NCBI RefSeq assembly: GCF_003010965.1
Contig: NZ_PGGM01000014.1
Span: forward strand, 124,001 to 188,000
Origin: Phyllobacterium sophorae
GTDB taxonomy: Bacteria > Pseudomonadota > Alphaproteobacteria > Rhizobiales > Rhizobiaceae
Length of the DNA stretch: 64,000 bases
Direction of reading: 5' to 3'
Part shown: in pieces, positions 1 through 9,443 of the stretch
How the letters are laid out: every line of letters starts with the position of its first letter
How positions within the stretch are numbered: position 1 is the first letter of the stretch
Made by a program: the position numbers and the translations under genes
Notes under the pieces: generated by a model
The model's database searches: none
What the model was told of the DNA's origin: nothing
What the model saw: only the letters and a program-made list of their open reading frames with translations

Positions 1-370
1 ATATTGCCGGAAGAGGGTAGCACGCACGCCCGGATCATCGCCTGCGTCGCGCCCACCAGTTCAGGAAGATTCTCTGCCTCGACAGCTGGCAGCCGGTTGG
101 CCAATCCTATGAAGTAGTCTGACAATAACCGGCCCATTGCCGTGTCGATCGCGGAGAACTCGGCAGCACCGAGAACATGTGCCGCCCCTGCGCAGAAGTC
201 ACGGGGAACAAACAGCATCAGCATTTCGCTATCTCAGGAATAGAAGTTGAATCGAAAGACGGTCGCTTCAATTGCAACGCGGAATATTCCGCGGCTGATG
301 CTGCTGCCGCGTGTGCGAAGTTGTGATCAAGCGATGCATCCGAGGGCATAATCTCATCATAGGCATTCAT
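1..370 (-). pseudogene. AraC-family regulator remnant (broken)
   Basis: Reading leftwards from position 226, the frame encodes residues resembling the middle of the ligand-binding domain of FeaR/AraC_binding_2-type regulators, with a VPRDF segment followed by an alanine-rich helix that runs off the left edge. The same frame continues upstream as plausible protein but carries a TGA near 236-238. An N-terminal-like stretch beginning MNAYDEI at 370 lies in a different frame and ends close to the same place. This fits a regulator gene broken by a frameshift or internal deletion near 235-300. The remainder, including any helix-turn-helix, lies outside the window. The family assignment is tentative because no DNA-binding domain is visible. 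Confidence 0.4.
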
Positions 371-626
371 AATTCACCCTTATGTTGTATCGGAACGACG
401 TCAAAACAGGGCCCGCAGTCTCGTCGTTTAAACGAGATGGTGATACTTCGATCTATATCGGCTGAGCATCGATACTCAAAAAGTCACTGGAGTGAGAAAA
501 AACGCAGCTACAAAAATGTATTTAATACAATCACAGAAGTCGGTTCAGTACGTAACCGTTACAAAACTAATTGCACAACTGGCAGGACGTCTTCCTTTGG
601 ACATTGAATATTAGGTTGAAGCTTTG
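371..626. other. Intergenic, no recognisable gene
   Basis: This stretch is relatively AT-rich. Only short reading frames cross it, and none resembles a protein family I recognise. It separates the AraC remnant from the AI-2E transporter remnant and probably holds decayed sequence or the regulator promoter. Confidence 0.4.
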
Positions 627-890
627 TCAGGATTGTCGAAAGACTTGGCCGAAAGCAATACGGCCCCCCGGTGCCTTTTCGCAGTAGGCAATGAACGCGA
701 TGGCAACTCCAATGCACGCGCCCGGCACGCCCCACATAAAGCTCCAGAAGAACACCGAGAAAATGACGACGAAACGCAAGATCGCCAACGATGTGCCGAT
801 CAACAAGGGTTCAAGATAGCTCCCAATCAGGAACTGGATCAGGTTCAGTCCGACGAAGATTGCCACGGCCAGGCGAGTCTCGTGCAGTGA
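627..890 (-). pseudogene. AI-2E family transporter, C-terminal remnant
   Basis: The last 87 codons of a longer minus-strand frame encode the C-terminal membrane region typical of the AI-2E/TqsA-PerM transporter family: a hydrophobic helix, the family-like block LNLIQFLIGSYLEPLL, then FFWSFMWGVPGA and a last helix ending near AYCEKAP. Family members are about 350 residues. Here everything upstream of residue about 188 of the frame is out-of-frame sequence that overlaps gltS and looks like a shadow. The 5' two-thirds of the gene is therefore missing. I call it a truncated relic with no expected function. Confidence 0.7.
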
Positions 891-1066
891 AGGCGAAAGA
901 CGGCTTCGCAATCGCGGATTCAGGGACATCAGGCGCATCGATTTGCCGCGGCCCCTTCTTCGTTCATCGCGCGTGGCGGCAGCAACCGCTTCGAAATCGC
1001 GATCAGGCAAAGGGATGGCCGCATTGTCGACATGCGCCGCATCAGCAGCAGCCAGGGCGACACCGC

Positions 1067-2269
1067 TCAATTGACGAGAAAACCGATCGCGAAGGCATTC
1101 GCGATGTCGATGAAAAAAGCGGATACTAAGGGCAGGATGATGAAGGCCATCGGTGCCGCGCCGTGGAGTTTGGTGATGGCCGTCATGTTGGCAATGGCTG
1201 TCGGGGTCGCCCCAAGGCTTATGCCGCTGAAGCCCCCGGCAATCACCGCTGCGTCGTAGTTGCGGCCCATCAGCGGGAATACAACGAAGAGTATGTAGGC
1301 GATCGCAGCGACTGTCTGAATAGCCAAAACGAGCAGAAGAGAGGATCCAAGCCCACCGAGTGTCCAGAGTTGCATGCTCATCAGTGACATTGCAAGAAAG
1401 ATGCTCAGCGAAAGGTCGGAGACAAGTGCCAGCGCGCGGGTGCGCGTTGGCCAAAACAGCGCTGGCACAATTCGCGGAATAACATTGGTCAGAACGATCG
1501 CCGACAGCAGGCAGGCAACGAAGAGGGGCAGACGAAATCCCAAGTCGGCCAACAGCTCATCGACCGTATAGCCGATGAGGACGGCAACGTTGAGGACGAG
1601 AATGGTGCGGAGCAGCGTGATGTGGTTGAGGTCGTCTTCGATTGCTTCGTCATCCGGCAATCCGATCGACGGAGCCGCGTCAGGTCCTTTGAGCCGATAG
1701 CGGGAAATCAAAAGGCCCGCGACAGGTCCACCGACAAGGCTCGCAATGACAAGACCGAGTGTTGCCGCCGCCACGCCAATTTCCATCGCATTGGTGAGGC
1801 TGAACCGTTCGGCGAGAATGGGTGCCCAGGCTATGGTCGTGCCGTGTCCGCCGAGCAGGGAAGCCGAACCGAGGAGCACGGCAATGCCTTCAGGCAAATC
1901 AAGGGCCGCGGCGCTGCCGGCGGCAATGAGATTCTGGATGACGAGATAGACGAGCGTCAGTCCAAGAAGGATCATCAACGGCTTGCCACCTGCGATCAGA
2001 TCGGCAACGCGCGCATTCAGGCCAATGCCAGTGAAAAAGTAGAGAAGCAGCAAGTCCCGCGCCGCGAGATCAAACGAGATCGCAATTCCCAAAACGCGAT
2101 AGGCGAGGAGCGTTGCAAGGGCCGCGAGCAGACCGCCTGTCACTGCTTCGGGAATGTTCCACTTCCGCAATGCCGCGATCCGGCCGTTCAGTCCGGCGCC
2201 AATGAAGTATACGACAATCGCTATCGTCAGACTGACAAAACCTGGAAACTCGATGTTTGTCACTGGCAA
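1067..2269 (-). CDS. gltS: Sodium/glutamate symporter (GltS family)
   Basis: This 400-residue inner-membrane protein matches the size of GltS (about 400). It has around ten hydrophobic segments, the two-half GltS fold, a glycine-rich reentrant-type segment LLGGHGTTIAWAP in the first half and GGFSGISLGATPTAIANM in the second. The family imports glutamate with sodium. The start is a TTG at 2269, preceded by GAGG five bases upstream, and it begins just after the relic at 2270-2614. It stands alone between broken genes, so its regulation is unclear. The family call is firm. Glutamate as the substrate is inferred from the family. Confidence 0.9.
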   Translation of the reverse strand: MPVTNIEFPGFVSLTIAIVVYFIGAGLNGRIAALRKWNIPEAVTGGLLAALATLLAYRVLGIAISFDLAARDLLLLYFFTGIGLNARVADLIAGGKPLMILLGLTLVYLVIQNLIAAGSAAALDLPEGIAVLLGSASLLGGHGTTIAWAPILAERFSLTNAMEIGVAAATLGLVIASLVGGPVAGLLISRYRLKGPDAAPSIGLPDDEAIEDDLNHITLLRTILVLNVAVLIGYTVDELLADLGFRLPLFVACLLSAIVLTNVIPRIVPALFWPTRTRALALVSDLSLSIFLAMSLMSMQLWTLGGLGSSLLLVLAIQTVAAIAYILFVVFPLMGRNYDAAVIAGGFSGISLGATPTAIANMTAITKLHGAAPMAFIILPLVSAFFIDIANAFAIGFLVN

Positions 2270-2614
2270 TCAAACCTCGTTCTTTGCTGAGCTTGTGCAG
2301 GGTCCTGTTAAAACAGGCTGCATGGCAACGCTGCTCGTCTTCGGGTCCTTGACGCGGAATGAGGCCACATAGCGGGCCCGCAGGAAGATCAGGGTGAGAA
2401 CTGTTGCCACTAGGATATGGCCGGCAAGTCTGACGCTCTCGCCAAGCTTGCAATGTTCGACCGTAACGGTTCTTACGGGGCGAATGACCGGGGCGGTTTC
2501 CTTGGTCTCCTCCCGGCGTCCAGCATGCGAGGGAACCGCGATCACAAGGCCAAACACGGCGCCTAGCGCCCGTACCCTTCGCATTAACCAATTCACTGAA
2601 ACCAGCATTCTCAT
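2270..2614 (-). pseudogene. RND efflux periplasmic adaptor (MFP), N-terminal remnant
   Basis: The predicted product has a signal-peptide-like start (hydrophobic AVFGLVIAV followed by PSHA) and then RPVRTVTVE...GESVRLAGHI. This is the usual opening of HlyD/AcrA-type membrane fusion proteins of tripartite efflux pumps. After about 75 residues the similarity stops and the frame ends at 114 residues, whereas the family is about 350-400. No hairpin, lipoyl or beta-barrel regions follow and no RND pump gene is adjacent. I read it as the 5' scrap of a deleted efflux operon, with gltS now starting at its end. Confidence 0.55.
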
Positions 2615-3400
2615 GCACTCCAGGAACTCTCATAACATGGGACAAAACGTGTGTCTGAGGGGCAATTCGACTATAACGTCTGTCTATGGTTTGTGATTGT
2701 TCGAAAATCCCAATTGGCTGCTTGGAATCCCAATTTCCGGCGGGGCAGGGAGTGGCTAAAAATGCCGATCTGAATTCAGACAAAACACGAGCGCCTCGCT
2801 GTTTCGTTTACCGATGCTCATCAATTAAAAGTACATGCCTTTCGCATTTGCCTGCCGTTCTGGTGATCCTACAGGATCATATGGACCTGCGACACTCAAG
2901 TTGACGCAAAGTTGAATTCTATCAGAAAAAACCGGCTTCCAACGGCAAAGACAGACATGTGCAGTCGGCCTCAGACACTAACGATGCTGGTCTGAAGCTC
3001 GACCACCCTTTGATCAGCTTGACCTTGAAGCCGACGGAACCATCTTGATCGGCATAGTTTCCTGCTCGGTATAAGTTCCGGATCTGCACATCGATACTCT
3101 GAAGGTGAAAAGCCGGAATTTATCGGGAAGGCGGTCCCAATGAAGGTTGCTTGAGGTTCGAACCCCGTCAAGGCGCACATTGGAAATCACTCATCCAGAC
3201 ATGCTTTAAAGAGTAATTGTAGAATTCTAGGAACCAATCGGATTCTGTGGAAAATCCGCTCTCAAACTGTACAACGGTAATGAACCTGCCTAGCAGCATA
3301 TCACGGAGAGCATAAGTTCTTTGGGACGGTTCAATACGGAGGTCTTTAGACGAGTGCCGATGCAACGTAGCTTCCGGTATCAAGCGTTTGATTGCAGGGT
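2615..3400. other. Intergenic, no recognisable gene
   Basis: About 790 bases separate the adaptor relic from the dehydrogenase gene. Short frames exist on both strands but none has a recognisable domain or a convincing ribosome-binding site. A GGTTCGAAC string near 3156 looks like a tRNA T-arm, but no tRNA can be folded around it. Low-complexity decay is the simplest reading. Confidence 0.45.
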
Positions 3401-4435
3401 TCACAATTTAATGATTTCGCCCGATCGTGCCGCGTGTTTCACTGCCGAAATCACCCTGAGCGTGTTCAATCCCTCCCTGCCACTCACCAACGGCGGTTCT
3501 TCGCCCCGAATGACTTTGCAGAACTGCTGGATTTGCAGAGCAAGGGGATCGGCTTCATCGAATACGATACGGCTTTTATCCAATGGTACCCACCAGCTGC
3601 GCTTGCCCGCATTTTTCCAGAGGTCCAACGTAGGGATTGTGATCGATCCGTGGGTGCCACCGATAGCGTAGCAAGCTTCATCGACTTTTGGATATACGGG
3701 ATTTTCTCCTGTCGTCATCTCCCAGCTCCAGGGCGCGACAACTGAATCCGAGACGGAGAGTGTCGCCAGCAAGCCGCTTTCGAACTCGAGCAGAATGACG
3801 GACGTCTCCTCGACAGCATTGCCACGCACGGCATTCGACTCGCGTGCCTGCACCGAAACAACCTCACCGAACAGGTACCGGAGATTGTCGACGTCGTGGA
3901 TAAGGTTGAGAAATACTGGACCTGCGCCTTTCTGCCGCCGCCATCCAATGTCGAAGTAATCATCGGGCTTGAACAGCCAGAACATGGCGTTGACCACAAG
4001 GACGCGCCCGAGTTGTCCCGATTCGATGATTTCCTTGGCCTTTTTCATCAAGGGATTGTGCCGCCGATGGTGACCTACCAGAAGCGGCACATTGGCGGCT
4101 TCCGCGGCCTCAACCAGCCGTTCAGCGGACGCGAGATCATCGGCGATCGGTTTCTCGATCAATGCCGGGACTCCCGCCGCGACGCTTTCCAGGCCATTTT
4201 GAACATGTATCTGGTTCGGCGTCGCCACGATTATTCCGTCTGGGCGATCGACCTTCATGAGCTCGGCAAAGCTCGACACCCACCGGACGCCGTGCTCGGC
4301 GGCCAGCTCCTTGGCAGCCGGCGTGGGATCGACGACGGCAATCAGTTCGGCTTCTGGCTCACGGAACACGTGCCCGATGTGGCGCTTGCCGATTAGTCCG
4401 GCACCAAGTACCGCCAGTTTTACCTTGTTCGCCAT
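3401..4435 (-). CDS. Gfo/Idh/MocA family oxidoreductase
   Basis: This 344-residue protein, starting at MANKVKL, has the N-terminal Rossmann motif LGAGLIGKRH, then VVDPTP, and the EKPIADDL block whose lysine is the usual catalytic or cofactor-contact residue of the family. The C-terminal half is the alpha/beta substrate domain with the DVDNLRYLFGEV and GGTHGSITIP stretches. The family oxidises sugars, inositols and cyclitol-like polyols with NAD(P). It lies 33 bases after aroQ on the same strand, so it probably belongs to the same transcript. A polyol or quinate-like substrate is an inference from its neighbours. An upstream in-frame ATG at 4459 is possible but less likely. Confidence 0.85.
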   Translation of the reverse strand: MANKVKLAVLGAGLIGKRHIGHVFREPEAELIAVVDPTPAAKELAAEHGVRWVSSFAELMKVDRPDGIIVATPNQIHVQNGLESVAAGVPALIEKPIADDLASAERLVEAAEAANVPLLVGHHRRHNPLMKKAKEIIESGQLGRVLVVNAMFWLFKPDDYFDIGWRRQKGAGPVFLNLIHDVDNLRYLFGEVVSVQARESNAVRGNAVEETSVILLEFESGLLATLSVSDSVVAPWSWEMTTGENPVYPKVDEACYAIGGTHGSITIPTLDLWKNAGKRSWWVPLDKSRIVFDEADPLALQIQQFCKVIRGEEPPLVSGREGLNTLRVISAVKHAARSGEIIKL

Positions 4436-4468
4436 CGTGGTTTTCTCTCTTCCGAACACGAAGCCAGC

Positions 4469-4918
4469 TTAGGCTTTTACCTGATTGATCAAATGCGCCA
4501 TTCGCTGGATTGCGAATTGGTAGCCTTGCGTGCCAAAGCCTGCGATCACGCCGGAAGCGACACTCGAGATGTAGGAATGGTGGCGGAACGCTTCCCGCTT
4601 GTGGACATTCGAGATGTGGACTTCGATAATTGGATTGTCGAAGGTGTTCAATGCATCGAGGATCGCAACGGAGGTGTGGGTAAACGCGGCCGGATTGATC
4701 ACGATGCCTGCCGCGTCCTCCCGCGCCTCATGTATCCAATCGATAATCTGGAACTCGGCATTGCTTTGCAGGAACCGAATGGCGAGGCTATGCTCGATCG
4801 CAACGCGGGTGCAATCGCGCTCCACATCTGCCAGTGTTTCATGGCCGTAGATCGCTGGCTGTCTTTTTCCAAGAAGATTGAGGTTGGGGCCGTTAAGCAC
4901 GTAGACGAGTTTGCTCAT
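4469..4918 (-). CDS. aroQ: Type II 3-dehydroquinate dehydratase
   Basis: This 149-residue cytoplasmic enzyme interconverts 3-dehydroquinate and 3-dehydroshikimate by the type II mechanism. Recognisable elements are NGPNLNLLG at residues 9-17, the lid with Tyr24, the NPAAFTHTS block near residue 77 that carries the substrate-binding Asn and the active-site His neighbourhood, and EVHISN near residue 100. Length and order match dodecameric AroQ enzymes. The start at 4918 is preceded by a purine-rich AGGAAACG stretch. Its position beside shikimate dehydrogenase, an uptake system and ring-cleavage genes suggests a catabolic (QutE/AroQ2-like) paralogue rather than the biosynthetic housekeeping copy. 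It is divergent from the CHMI-like gene with a 66-base gap. Confidence 0.93.
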   Translation of the reverse strand: MSKLVYVLNGPNLNLLGKRQPAIYGHETLADVERDCTRVAIEHSLAIRFLQSNAEFQIIDWIHEAREDAAGIVINPAAFTHTSVAILDALNTFDNPIIEVHISNVHKREAFRHHSYISSVASGVIAGFGTQGYQFAIQRMAHLINQVKA

Positions 4919-4984
4919 GGTCGTTTCCTGTTGTTGAATGGGAATGTGAGGGAAGCCGCGCTTCCAGGAGAAAAGGGAGTGGAG

Positions 4985-5356
4985 ATGCCGCACATCACCA
5001 TCGAATACAGCCAAGGAGCAAAGGCGCGCGTGGATATCAGTCGGCTCGCGCAAGGAGTGCATGTTGCAGCGCGCGCCAGCGGCATTTTTCCGGCGAATGC
5101 CGTCAGGACTTTTGCGCGTGAAGCGACAATATCGTTCGTTGCCGACGAGCACCCCGAGAACGTCTTCGTCCAGATCGTTGCACGGGTCGCGCCCGGTCGG
5201 CCTGCGGACCTTTTGAAGCGAATTGCAGATCTGCTGTTCGCAGCCGCAGCTGCGGAAGCGGCCGAAGCACTTGAAGCTGGCCGGTTCGCATTGCGTGTGG
5301 ACCTGACGGAGTCGGATCCCGCGCTATCGGCATACCGGAATACGCTGCCCACATAG
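4985..5356 (+). CDS. 5-carboxymethyl-2-hydroxymuconate Delta-isomerase-like tautomerase
   Basis: This 123-residue protein begins MPHITIEYS. In the tautomerase superfamily the proline exposed after Met removal is the catalytic base, and this opening plus the length matches the HpaF/CHMI family, which ketonises hydroxymuconate-type dienols in meta-cleavage pathways. The internal REATISFV region and the C-terminal [11 protein letters not shown] fit the same fold. It lies on the plus strand between aroQ and aroE, which are both on the minus strand, and ends 46 bases from the aroE stop. An AGGGAG ribosome-binding site precedes the ATG. Its partners appear to be the hydratase and aldolase at 12.2-13.8 kb. 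The true substrate is unknown. Confidence 0.78.
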   Translation: MPHITIEYSQGAKARVDISRLAQGVHVAARASGIFPANAVRTFAREATISFVADEHPENVFVQIVARVAPGRPADLLKRIADLLFAAAAAEAAEALEAGRFALRVDLTESDPALSAYRNTLPT

Positions 5357-5401
5357 TTTCCCTGCAACGGCCGCCGGACGTCGGCTAGGTTGCTTTTCGC
5401 G

Positions 5402-6304
5402 TCAAACATTGTGCTGTCGCGCATCTTCTGATGCGATGATCTCTGCAAAATGCCGCCTCATTCGTTCGGCATCGGGTTCTATCCCTGAAAACAACCTGAG
5501 AGCGCCGATGGCCTGGAAGACCGTCATGCCGCCACCGTCGAGCGTACGGCAGCCGCGTTCGCGGGCCAGTTTCAGAAGTGGGGTGACAAGTGGCATATAG
5601 ACGATGTCGGCCACCCAATGTCTCGCATCCAGGGCGTGCGGTTCAACGGGCAGGCCCGGGTGGCTGCGCATTCCTGTTGGTGTCGCATGGATGAGTCCAT
5701 CGGCATCCTTCATGGCGGATGCGACGTCGGAAATTGCATGTGCCCGCGCAGATCCAAAACGATCATTCAACTGCGCGGCAAGTTCCTCGGCGCGATGCGT
5801 GTCTCGATCGGAAATGGCAAGGCGTTCGATGCCGAGTTTCAACGCCGCGTGGGCAACGGCAACACCTGCGCCGCCCGCACCCAGCAGAACTGCATGGCGC
5901 TTGGCAATATCTGGCAGGCCACGCGTAAAATTCTCATAGAAACCGGACCAGTCAGTGTTGTGACCAAAGCGCTTGCCGTCGCGCAAGACAATGGTGTTGA
6001 CAGCACCGAGAGCGGCCGCATCCTCGGATAGTTCGTGCAGATAAGGGATGACGAGCTGTTTGCAGGGATGGGTGATGTTCACCCCGGCAAAGCTTCGTTG
6101 TTCCACTTCGAGTAATAGGTCTTCCAGGTGGTCGGGCGATACGCCGCGCCGGGTAAGGTCGAACAGTTCGTAGTGGTAATCGAGCCCGTGCAAACCTGCC
6201 TCTCGCTCATGCAGGGCAGGCGATTTGGACATCTGGATATCCGCGCCGATCAGTCCCACCTGAATTTTTGGGCGGGGCATGGGCTTTTCAGAATGGTGAG
6301 ACAT
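5402..6304 (-). CDS. aroE: Shikimate (quinate/shikimate) dehydrogenase
   Basis: This 300-residue NAD(P)-dependent oxidoreductase interconverts shikimate and 3-dehydroshikimate. The substrate domain shows QMSKSPALHE (Ser pair that binds the carboxylate), NITHPCKQ (catalytic Lys) and GHNTDWSGF (catalytic Asp). The cofactor domain has GAGGAG, and DGGGMTVFQA carries the C-terminal Gln. It is longer than E. coli AroE (272). Its neighbours (a GntR regulator, ABC uptake system, TIM-barrel enzyme and aroQ) suggest a catabolic quinate/shikimate dehydrogenase. It is the last gene of the long minus-strand run from 10.3 kb, 80 bases after the ABC ATPase. MPRPKIQ at 6280 is an alternative start. Confidence 0.88.
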   Translation of the reverse strand: MSHHSEKPMPRPKIQVGLIGADIQMSKSPALHEREAGLHGLDYHYELFDLTRRGVSPDHLEDLLLEVEQRSFAGVNITHPCKQLVIPYLHELSEDAAALGAVNTIVLRDGKRFGHNTDWSGFYENFTRGLPDIAKRHAVLLGAGGAGVAVAHAALKLGIERLAISDRDTHRAEELAAQLNDRFGSARAHAISDVASAMKDADGLIHATPTGMRSHPGLPVEPHALDARHWVADIVYMPLVTPLLKLARERGCRTLDGGGMTVFQAIGALRLFSGIEPDAERMRRHFAEIIASEDARQHNV

Positions 6305-6384
6305 CAGATTTCCAATAATTGTCAGACCGGGGCCAACGCCGCAGCGGCTCGAGCATGTTGAATTTTTGCAAAGCCGAACTGGTT

Positions 6385-7146
6385 CTAGTGATGAGCTAGT
6401 ATTTCGCCTAAGAAAGCCCGCGTTCTGGCATGCGCGGGATTGCGGAAGAATACTTCCGGCTCGCCTTCCTCGATGATCTCGCCGGACGCCATGAAGATCA
6501 CGCGATCGGCAACCTGGCGCGCAAAGCCCATTTCGTGGGTGACGCAGATCATCGTCATGCCGTCGCGAGCAAGACCGATCATCGTATCGAGGACCTCCTT
6601 GACCATTTCAGGATCAAGTGCGCTGGTCGGTTCATCGAAGAGCATCGCCTTCGGTTCCATGCAGAGCGCCCGCGCGATGGCGACACGCTGCTGCTGTCCG
6701 CCACTGAGCTGTGCCGGATATTTGTCGGCCTGATCCTGAATTCGGACCCGTTCGAGATATTTTCTGGCGATAGATTCGGCTTCAGCCTTTTTCGTGCCAC
6801 GCACCCGCATGGGTGCAAGGGCGCAATTTTCGAGGACCGTCATGTGCGGAAACAGGTTGAAGCTCTGGAACACCATTCCCACTTCGCGGCGCACGGCGTC
6901 GATTGTCCTGGAGCTATCATCGAGCGCGGTTCCGTCGACAACGATGCGCCCCTCCTCAAAAGGTTCGAGGTGGTTGATACAGCGGATCAGCGTGGATTTT
7001 CCTGATCCGGACGGTCCGCAAAGGACGATTTTCTCGCCTTTGCGGACCATCAGATTGATGGATTTCAATGCGTGGAATGTCCCGTACCATTTTTCGACGC
7101 CTTCCATGGCGATCAATGGTGTATCGATGTTCGGCGTCTGTGGCAC
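6385..7146 (-). CDS. Amino-acid-type ABC transporter ATP-binding protein
   Basis: This 253-residue cytoplasmic ATPase of the polar amino acid (GlnQ/HisP) class has Walker A GPSGSGKS at residues 44-51, a Q-loop in [16 protein letters not shown], signature LSGGQQQR, Walker [14 protein letters not shown] and the switch His in [11 protein letters not shown]. It powers import through the two permeases encoded upstream (8059-9391) with the binding protein at 7169. The gap to the binding-protein gene is 22 bases, consistent with one transcript. In this locus the ligand may not be an amino acid, because the neighbours handle shikimate-type and aromatic compounds. That substrate idea is inference. Confidence 0.93.
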   Translation of the reverse strand: MPQTPNIDTPLIAMEGVEKWYGTFHALKSINLMVRKGEKIVLCGPSGSGKSTLIRCINHLEPFEEGRIVVDGTALDDSSRTIDAVRREVGMVFQSFNLFPHMTVLENCALAPMRVRGTKKAEAESIARKYLERVRIQDQADKYPAQLSGGQQQRVAIARALCMEPKAMLFDEPTSALDPEMVKEVLDTMIGLARDGMTMICVTHEMGFARQVADRVIFMASGEIIEEGEPEVFFRNPAHARTRAFLGEILAHH

Positions 7147-7168
7147 GGTTTCAACCTCGTCTAACAGC

Positions 7169-8011
7169 TTACTTCACGGTGAAGGGGATGTTCGGAATGG
7201 ATTCAGGAAATGCGGGCGGCTTCATGCCCATCCACTTTTCATAGACCTTGGCGTGTTCGCCGTCAGACATGATCTTGTCGAGGAACTTGTTGACGGTCTC
7301 GTTCCAGTCCTTTTCGCCCAGCCGCGTTCCGACGCCGTTGAATGTGGTTAGGAAGTCGATCTTACGTTCGTAAGTGTCGGCTTTCGCTTCATCGAGGCGC
7401 TGCATGTAGAACTGGTTGCCGCCGACAGCCTGGACCTGACCGGACAGCATTGCCTGGATTGCAGCAGCATCATCATCAAACCGGCGAACGGTGGCGGTCG
7501 TAGCCACCGCGTCGGTGACTGCCTTGTCTTGCGAACTGGAACGCGGCACGCCGATTTCCAATCCAGCGAGGTCGGCGACGGCAACGATCTTCTTTTCCTT
7601 TGGTCCATAGAGGGAGATGGTGTTGGCGGCATAAGGCTTGCTGTACTGGATCGACTTGGCGCGTTCCTCGGTCATCGCCATCGTCGCGAAGAGTATGTCG
7701 ACCTTACCGCTGACCAGAGCCGGTATCCGATTGGCTACGGCGAGCGGAGCAAATTCGACCTCGACGCCAAGATCCTTGCCAAACAACTTGGCGATGTCGG
7801 CATCATAGCCGTCCTGTACCCCGCTGGAGTTGACGAAGCCCCATGGACGGTTGTCGCCCTGGATGCCGACAACGATCTTGCCGCGCGCCTTGACTTCATC
7901 AACGGTTGCCGCCTGAGCCAGCGTTGCGCCTAGGAAGGACAGCGCGAAAAGTGCCATGGCAGCGGCGAGAACGTTGCGGCGCTTGAACTGCCGTAGTGAT
8001 ATGCTGATCAT
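7169..8011 (-). CDS. ABC transporter substrate-binding protein (SBP family 3)
   Basis: This 280-residue periplasmic protein has a positively charged start, a hydrophobic core [14 protein letters not shown] and a cleavage-like LAQA. It then has the family-3 layout: [38 protein letters not shown] and the hinge around [24 protein letters not shown]. This class feeds polar amino-acid-type ABC importers. A strong AAGGAGG site precedes the ATG at 8011. It sits between the permease and ATPase genes of the same system. Its ligand cannot be read from sequence, and the locus suggests a small hydroxylated acid. Confidence 0.92.
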   Translation of the reverse strand: MISISLRQFKRRNVLAAAMALFALSFLGATLAQAATVDEVKARGKIVVGIQGDNRPWGFVNSSGVQDGYDADIAKLFGKDLGVEVEFAPLAVANRIPALVSGKVDILFATMAMTEERAKSIQYSKPYAANTISLYGPKEKKIVAVADLAGLEIGVPRSSSQDKAVTDAVATTATVRRFDDDAAAIQAMLSGQVQAVGGNQFYMQRLDEAKADTYERKIDFLTTFNGVGTRLGEKDWNETVNKFLDKIMSDGEHAKVYEKWMGMKPPAFPESIPNIPFTVK

Positions 8012-8058
8012 AATGGTTCCTCCTTGGTAATTTTCCCGATTTTATTTTCGTTTGGACG

Positions 8059-8712
8059 CTAACGCGCTGCGGCAGCTGCCAACCGATTTTCCAGCCGTGC
8101 CCCATAGAGCGACAACGGCCAGCAAATGACGAAGTAAACGGCCCCGACGATGCCGAAGACGAGCAGGGGCTTGTAGGTCTGGTTCGAGACGATCTGCCCG
8201 GCGCGGGCAAGTTCGATGAAGCCCACGATGGCGGCAAGAGATGTGCCCTTGATCAGCTGGACAAGAAAGCCGACGGTCGCAGGCAGCGACAGACGCAGGG
8301 CCTGCGGCAGAATGATATCTTTCGTGCGCGAGACATAGTGCAGACCCAGCGCATTGGCGGCTTCGCTTTGACCTTTTGGCACGGCCTGAATGGCACCGCG
8401 CCAGATTTCTCCAAGGTAAGCGCTCGCATGCAGCGTTAAAGCAATCGTCACCGCGACCCAGGCGTCCACTTCCATGCCGATCAGCGTAATCCCGTAATAG
8501 ACGACGAAAAGCTGCATCAGCAGGGGCGTTCCCTGGAATACGGAGATGTATCCAGCGGTAGTGCGCCGGAGTGATTTCCAGTTCGAAGTCCGTGCCAGGG
8601 CGACAAGCAAACCAAAGACACCGCCGCCGACAAAGCCGATCGCAGAGAGCAGGATGGTCCATTTCAGACCCTGGAGCAGGAAGAGGATTTCGTTGGGGCC
8701 GATGATGTTCAT
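8059..8712 (-). CDS. Amino-acid-type ABC transporter permease
   Basis: This 217-residue inner-membrane protein has about five hydrophobic helices and the family-conserved FQGTPLLMQLFVVYYG, then the cytoplasmic EAA-type loop EAANALGLHYVSRTKDIILPQALRLSLPA. It is one of two permease subunits expected to pair with the protein encoded at 8723-9391 and the ATPase at 6385-7146. The 10-base spacing to the neighbouring permease gene indicates one operon. Length is normal for the HisQM/GltJK group. Confidence 0.92.
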   Translation of the reverse strand: MNIIGPNEILFLLQGLKWTILLSAIGFVGGGVFGLLVALARTSNWKSLRRTTAGYISVFQGTPLLMQLFVVYYGITLIGMEVDAWVAVTIALTLHASAYLGEIWRGAIQAVPKGQSEAANALGLHYVSRTKDIILPQALRLSLPATVGFLVQLIKGTSLAAIVGFIELARAGQIVSNQTYKPLLVFGIVGAVYFVICWPLSLYGARLENRLAAAAAR

Positions 8713-8722
8713 GATATTCCCC

Positions 8723-9391
8723 TCAACGAACCGGGTAACTGAAGTAGTGGCGGTTGATCAGGGCAAACATGCTCATCATCATCCACGAGATAATGAGGTA
8801 CATGATGGTAATCGTGAAATAGACCTCGAAGCTGCGGAACGTGTCTGATTCGATGATCTGGGCCACCGACGTCAGCTCATAGGCGGCGATCGAAGTACAC
8901 ACCGAAGACGTCAGGGTCAGCATGATGAACTGGCTGGTGAGCGATGGATAGATCGAGCGCAAGGCGGGCTTCAGCACGATGAGACGGAATACCTGCGCCT
9001 TGTGAAGGCCAAGTGCAAGACCAGCTTCAATCTGGCCTTTTTGAATATTATCGACCCCGCCGCGAATGATCTCGATGGCATAGGCACCGCCGTTAACTGC
9101 AAGCGCAATGATTGCGGTTACCGTTGGATTGAAGCGCAGCCCAAGCATGGGCAAAGCAAAGAAAATAAAGAATATCTGGACGAGGAAAGGTGTGTTGCGG
9201 ACGATTTCGACAAAGCCGATGACCAGACCTCGCAGAACGCAAAAACGCGATTTGCGTGCTGCTACACCCAATATGCCAATGATCAATGCGAGAGTCATGC
9301 CGGCAAGGGCGAGACCTAGCGTCGCCAAAGCCCCGAGCAAAAGATCGGGCATCTCGTCGAAGACGACGCTGAAATCCAGCTTGTAGTCCAT
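8723..9391 (-). CDS. Amino-acid-type ABC transporter permease
   Basis: This 222-residue inner-membrane permease carries EIVRNTPFLVQIFFIFF and the EAA-type loop EAGLALGLHKAQVFRLIVLKPALRSIYPS, the marks of the HisMQ class. I chose MDYKLDF at 9391 because GAGAGGCAACGGGA lies just upstream. A longer version starting at 9415 is possible. It forms a heterodimer with the product of the gene at 8059. It follows the TIM-barrel gene by about 50 bases, so the import system and that enzyme are probably co-expressed. Confidence 0.92.
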   Translation of the reverse strand: MDYKLDFSVVFDEMPDLLLGALATLGLALAGMTLALIIGILGVAARKSRFCVLRGLVIGFVEIVRNTPFLVQIFFIFFALPMLGLRFNPTVTAIIALAVNGGAYAIEIIRGGVDNIQKGQIEAGLALGLHKAQVFRLIVLKPALRSIYPSLTSQFIMLTLTSSVCTSIAAYELTSVAQIIESDTFRSFEVYFTITIMYLIISWMMMSMFALINRHYFSYPVR

Positions 9392-9443
9392 TCCCGTTGC
9401 CTCTCTCCCAAACAATCAATGTGGAATTTGTAGTTCCTGCGTT

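Noticed and set aside
891-1454. Upstream part of the long minus-strand frame that contains the AI-2E remnant
   Set aside because: It overlaps gltS in another frame and has no AI-2E features. Only the last 87 codons match.
3150-3180. GGTTCGAAC string resembling a tRNA T-arm
   Set aside because: The flanking bases do not form a T-stem or acceptor stem on either strand and no anticodon arm can be placed.
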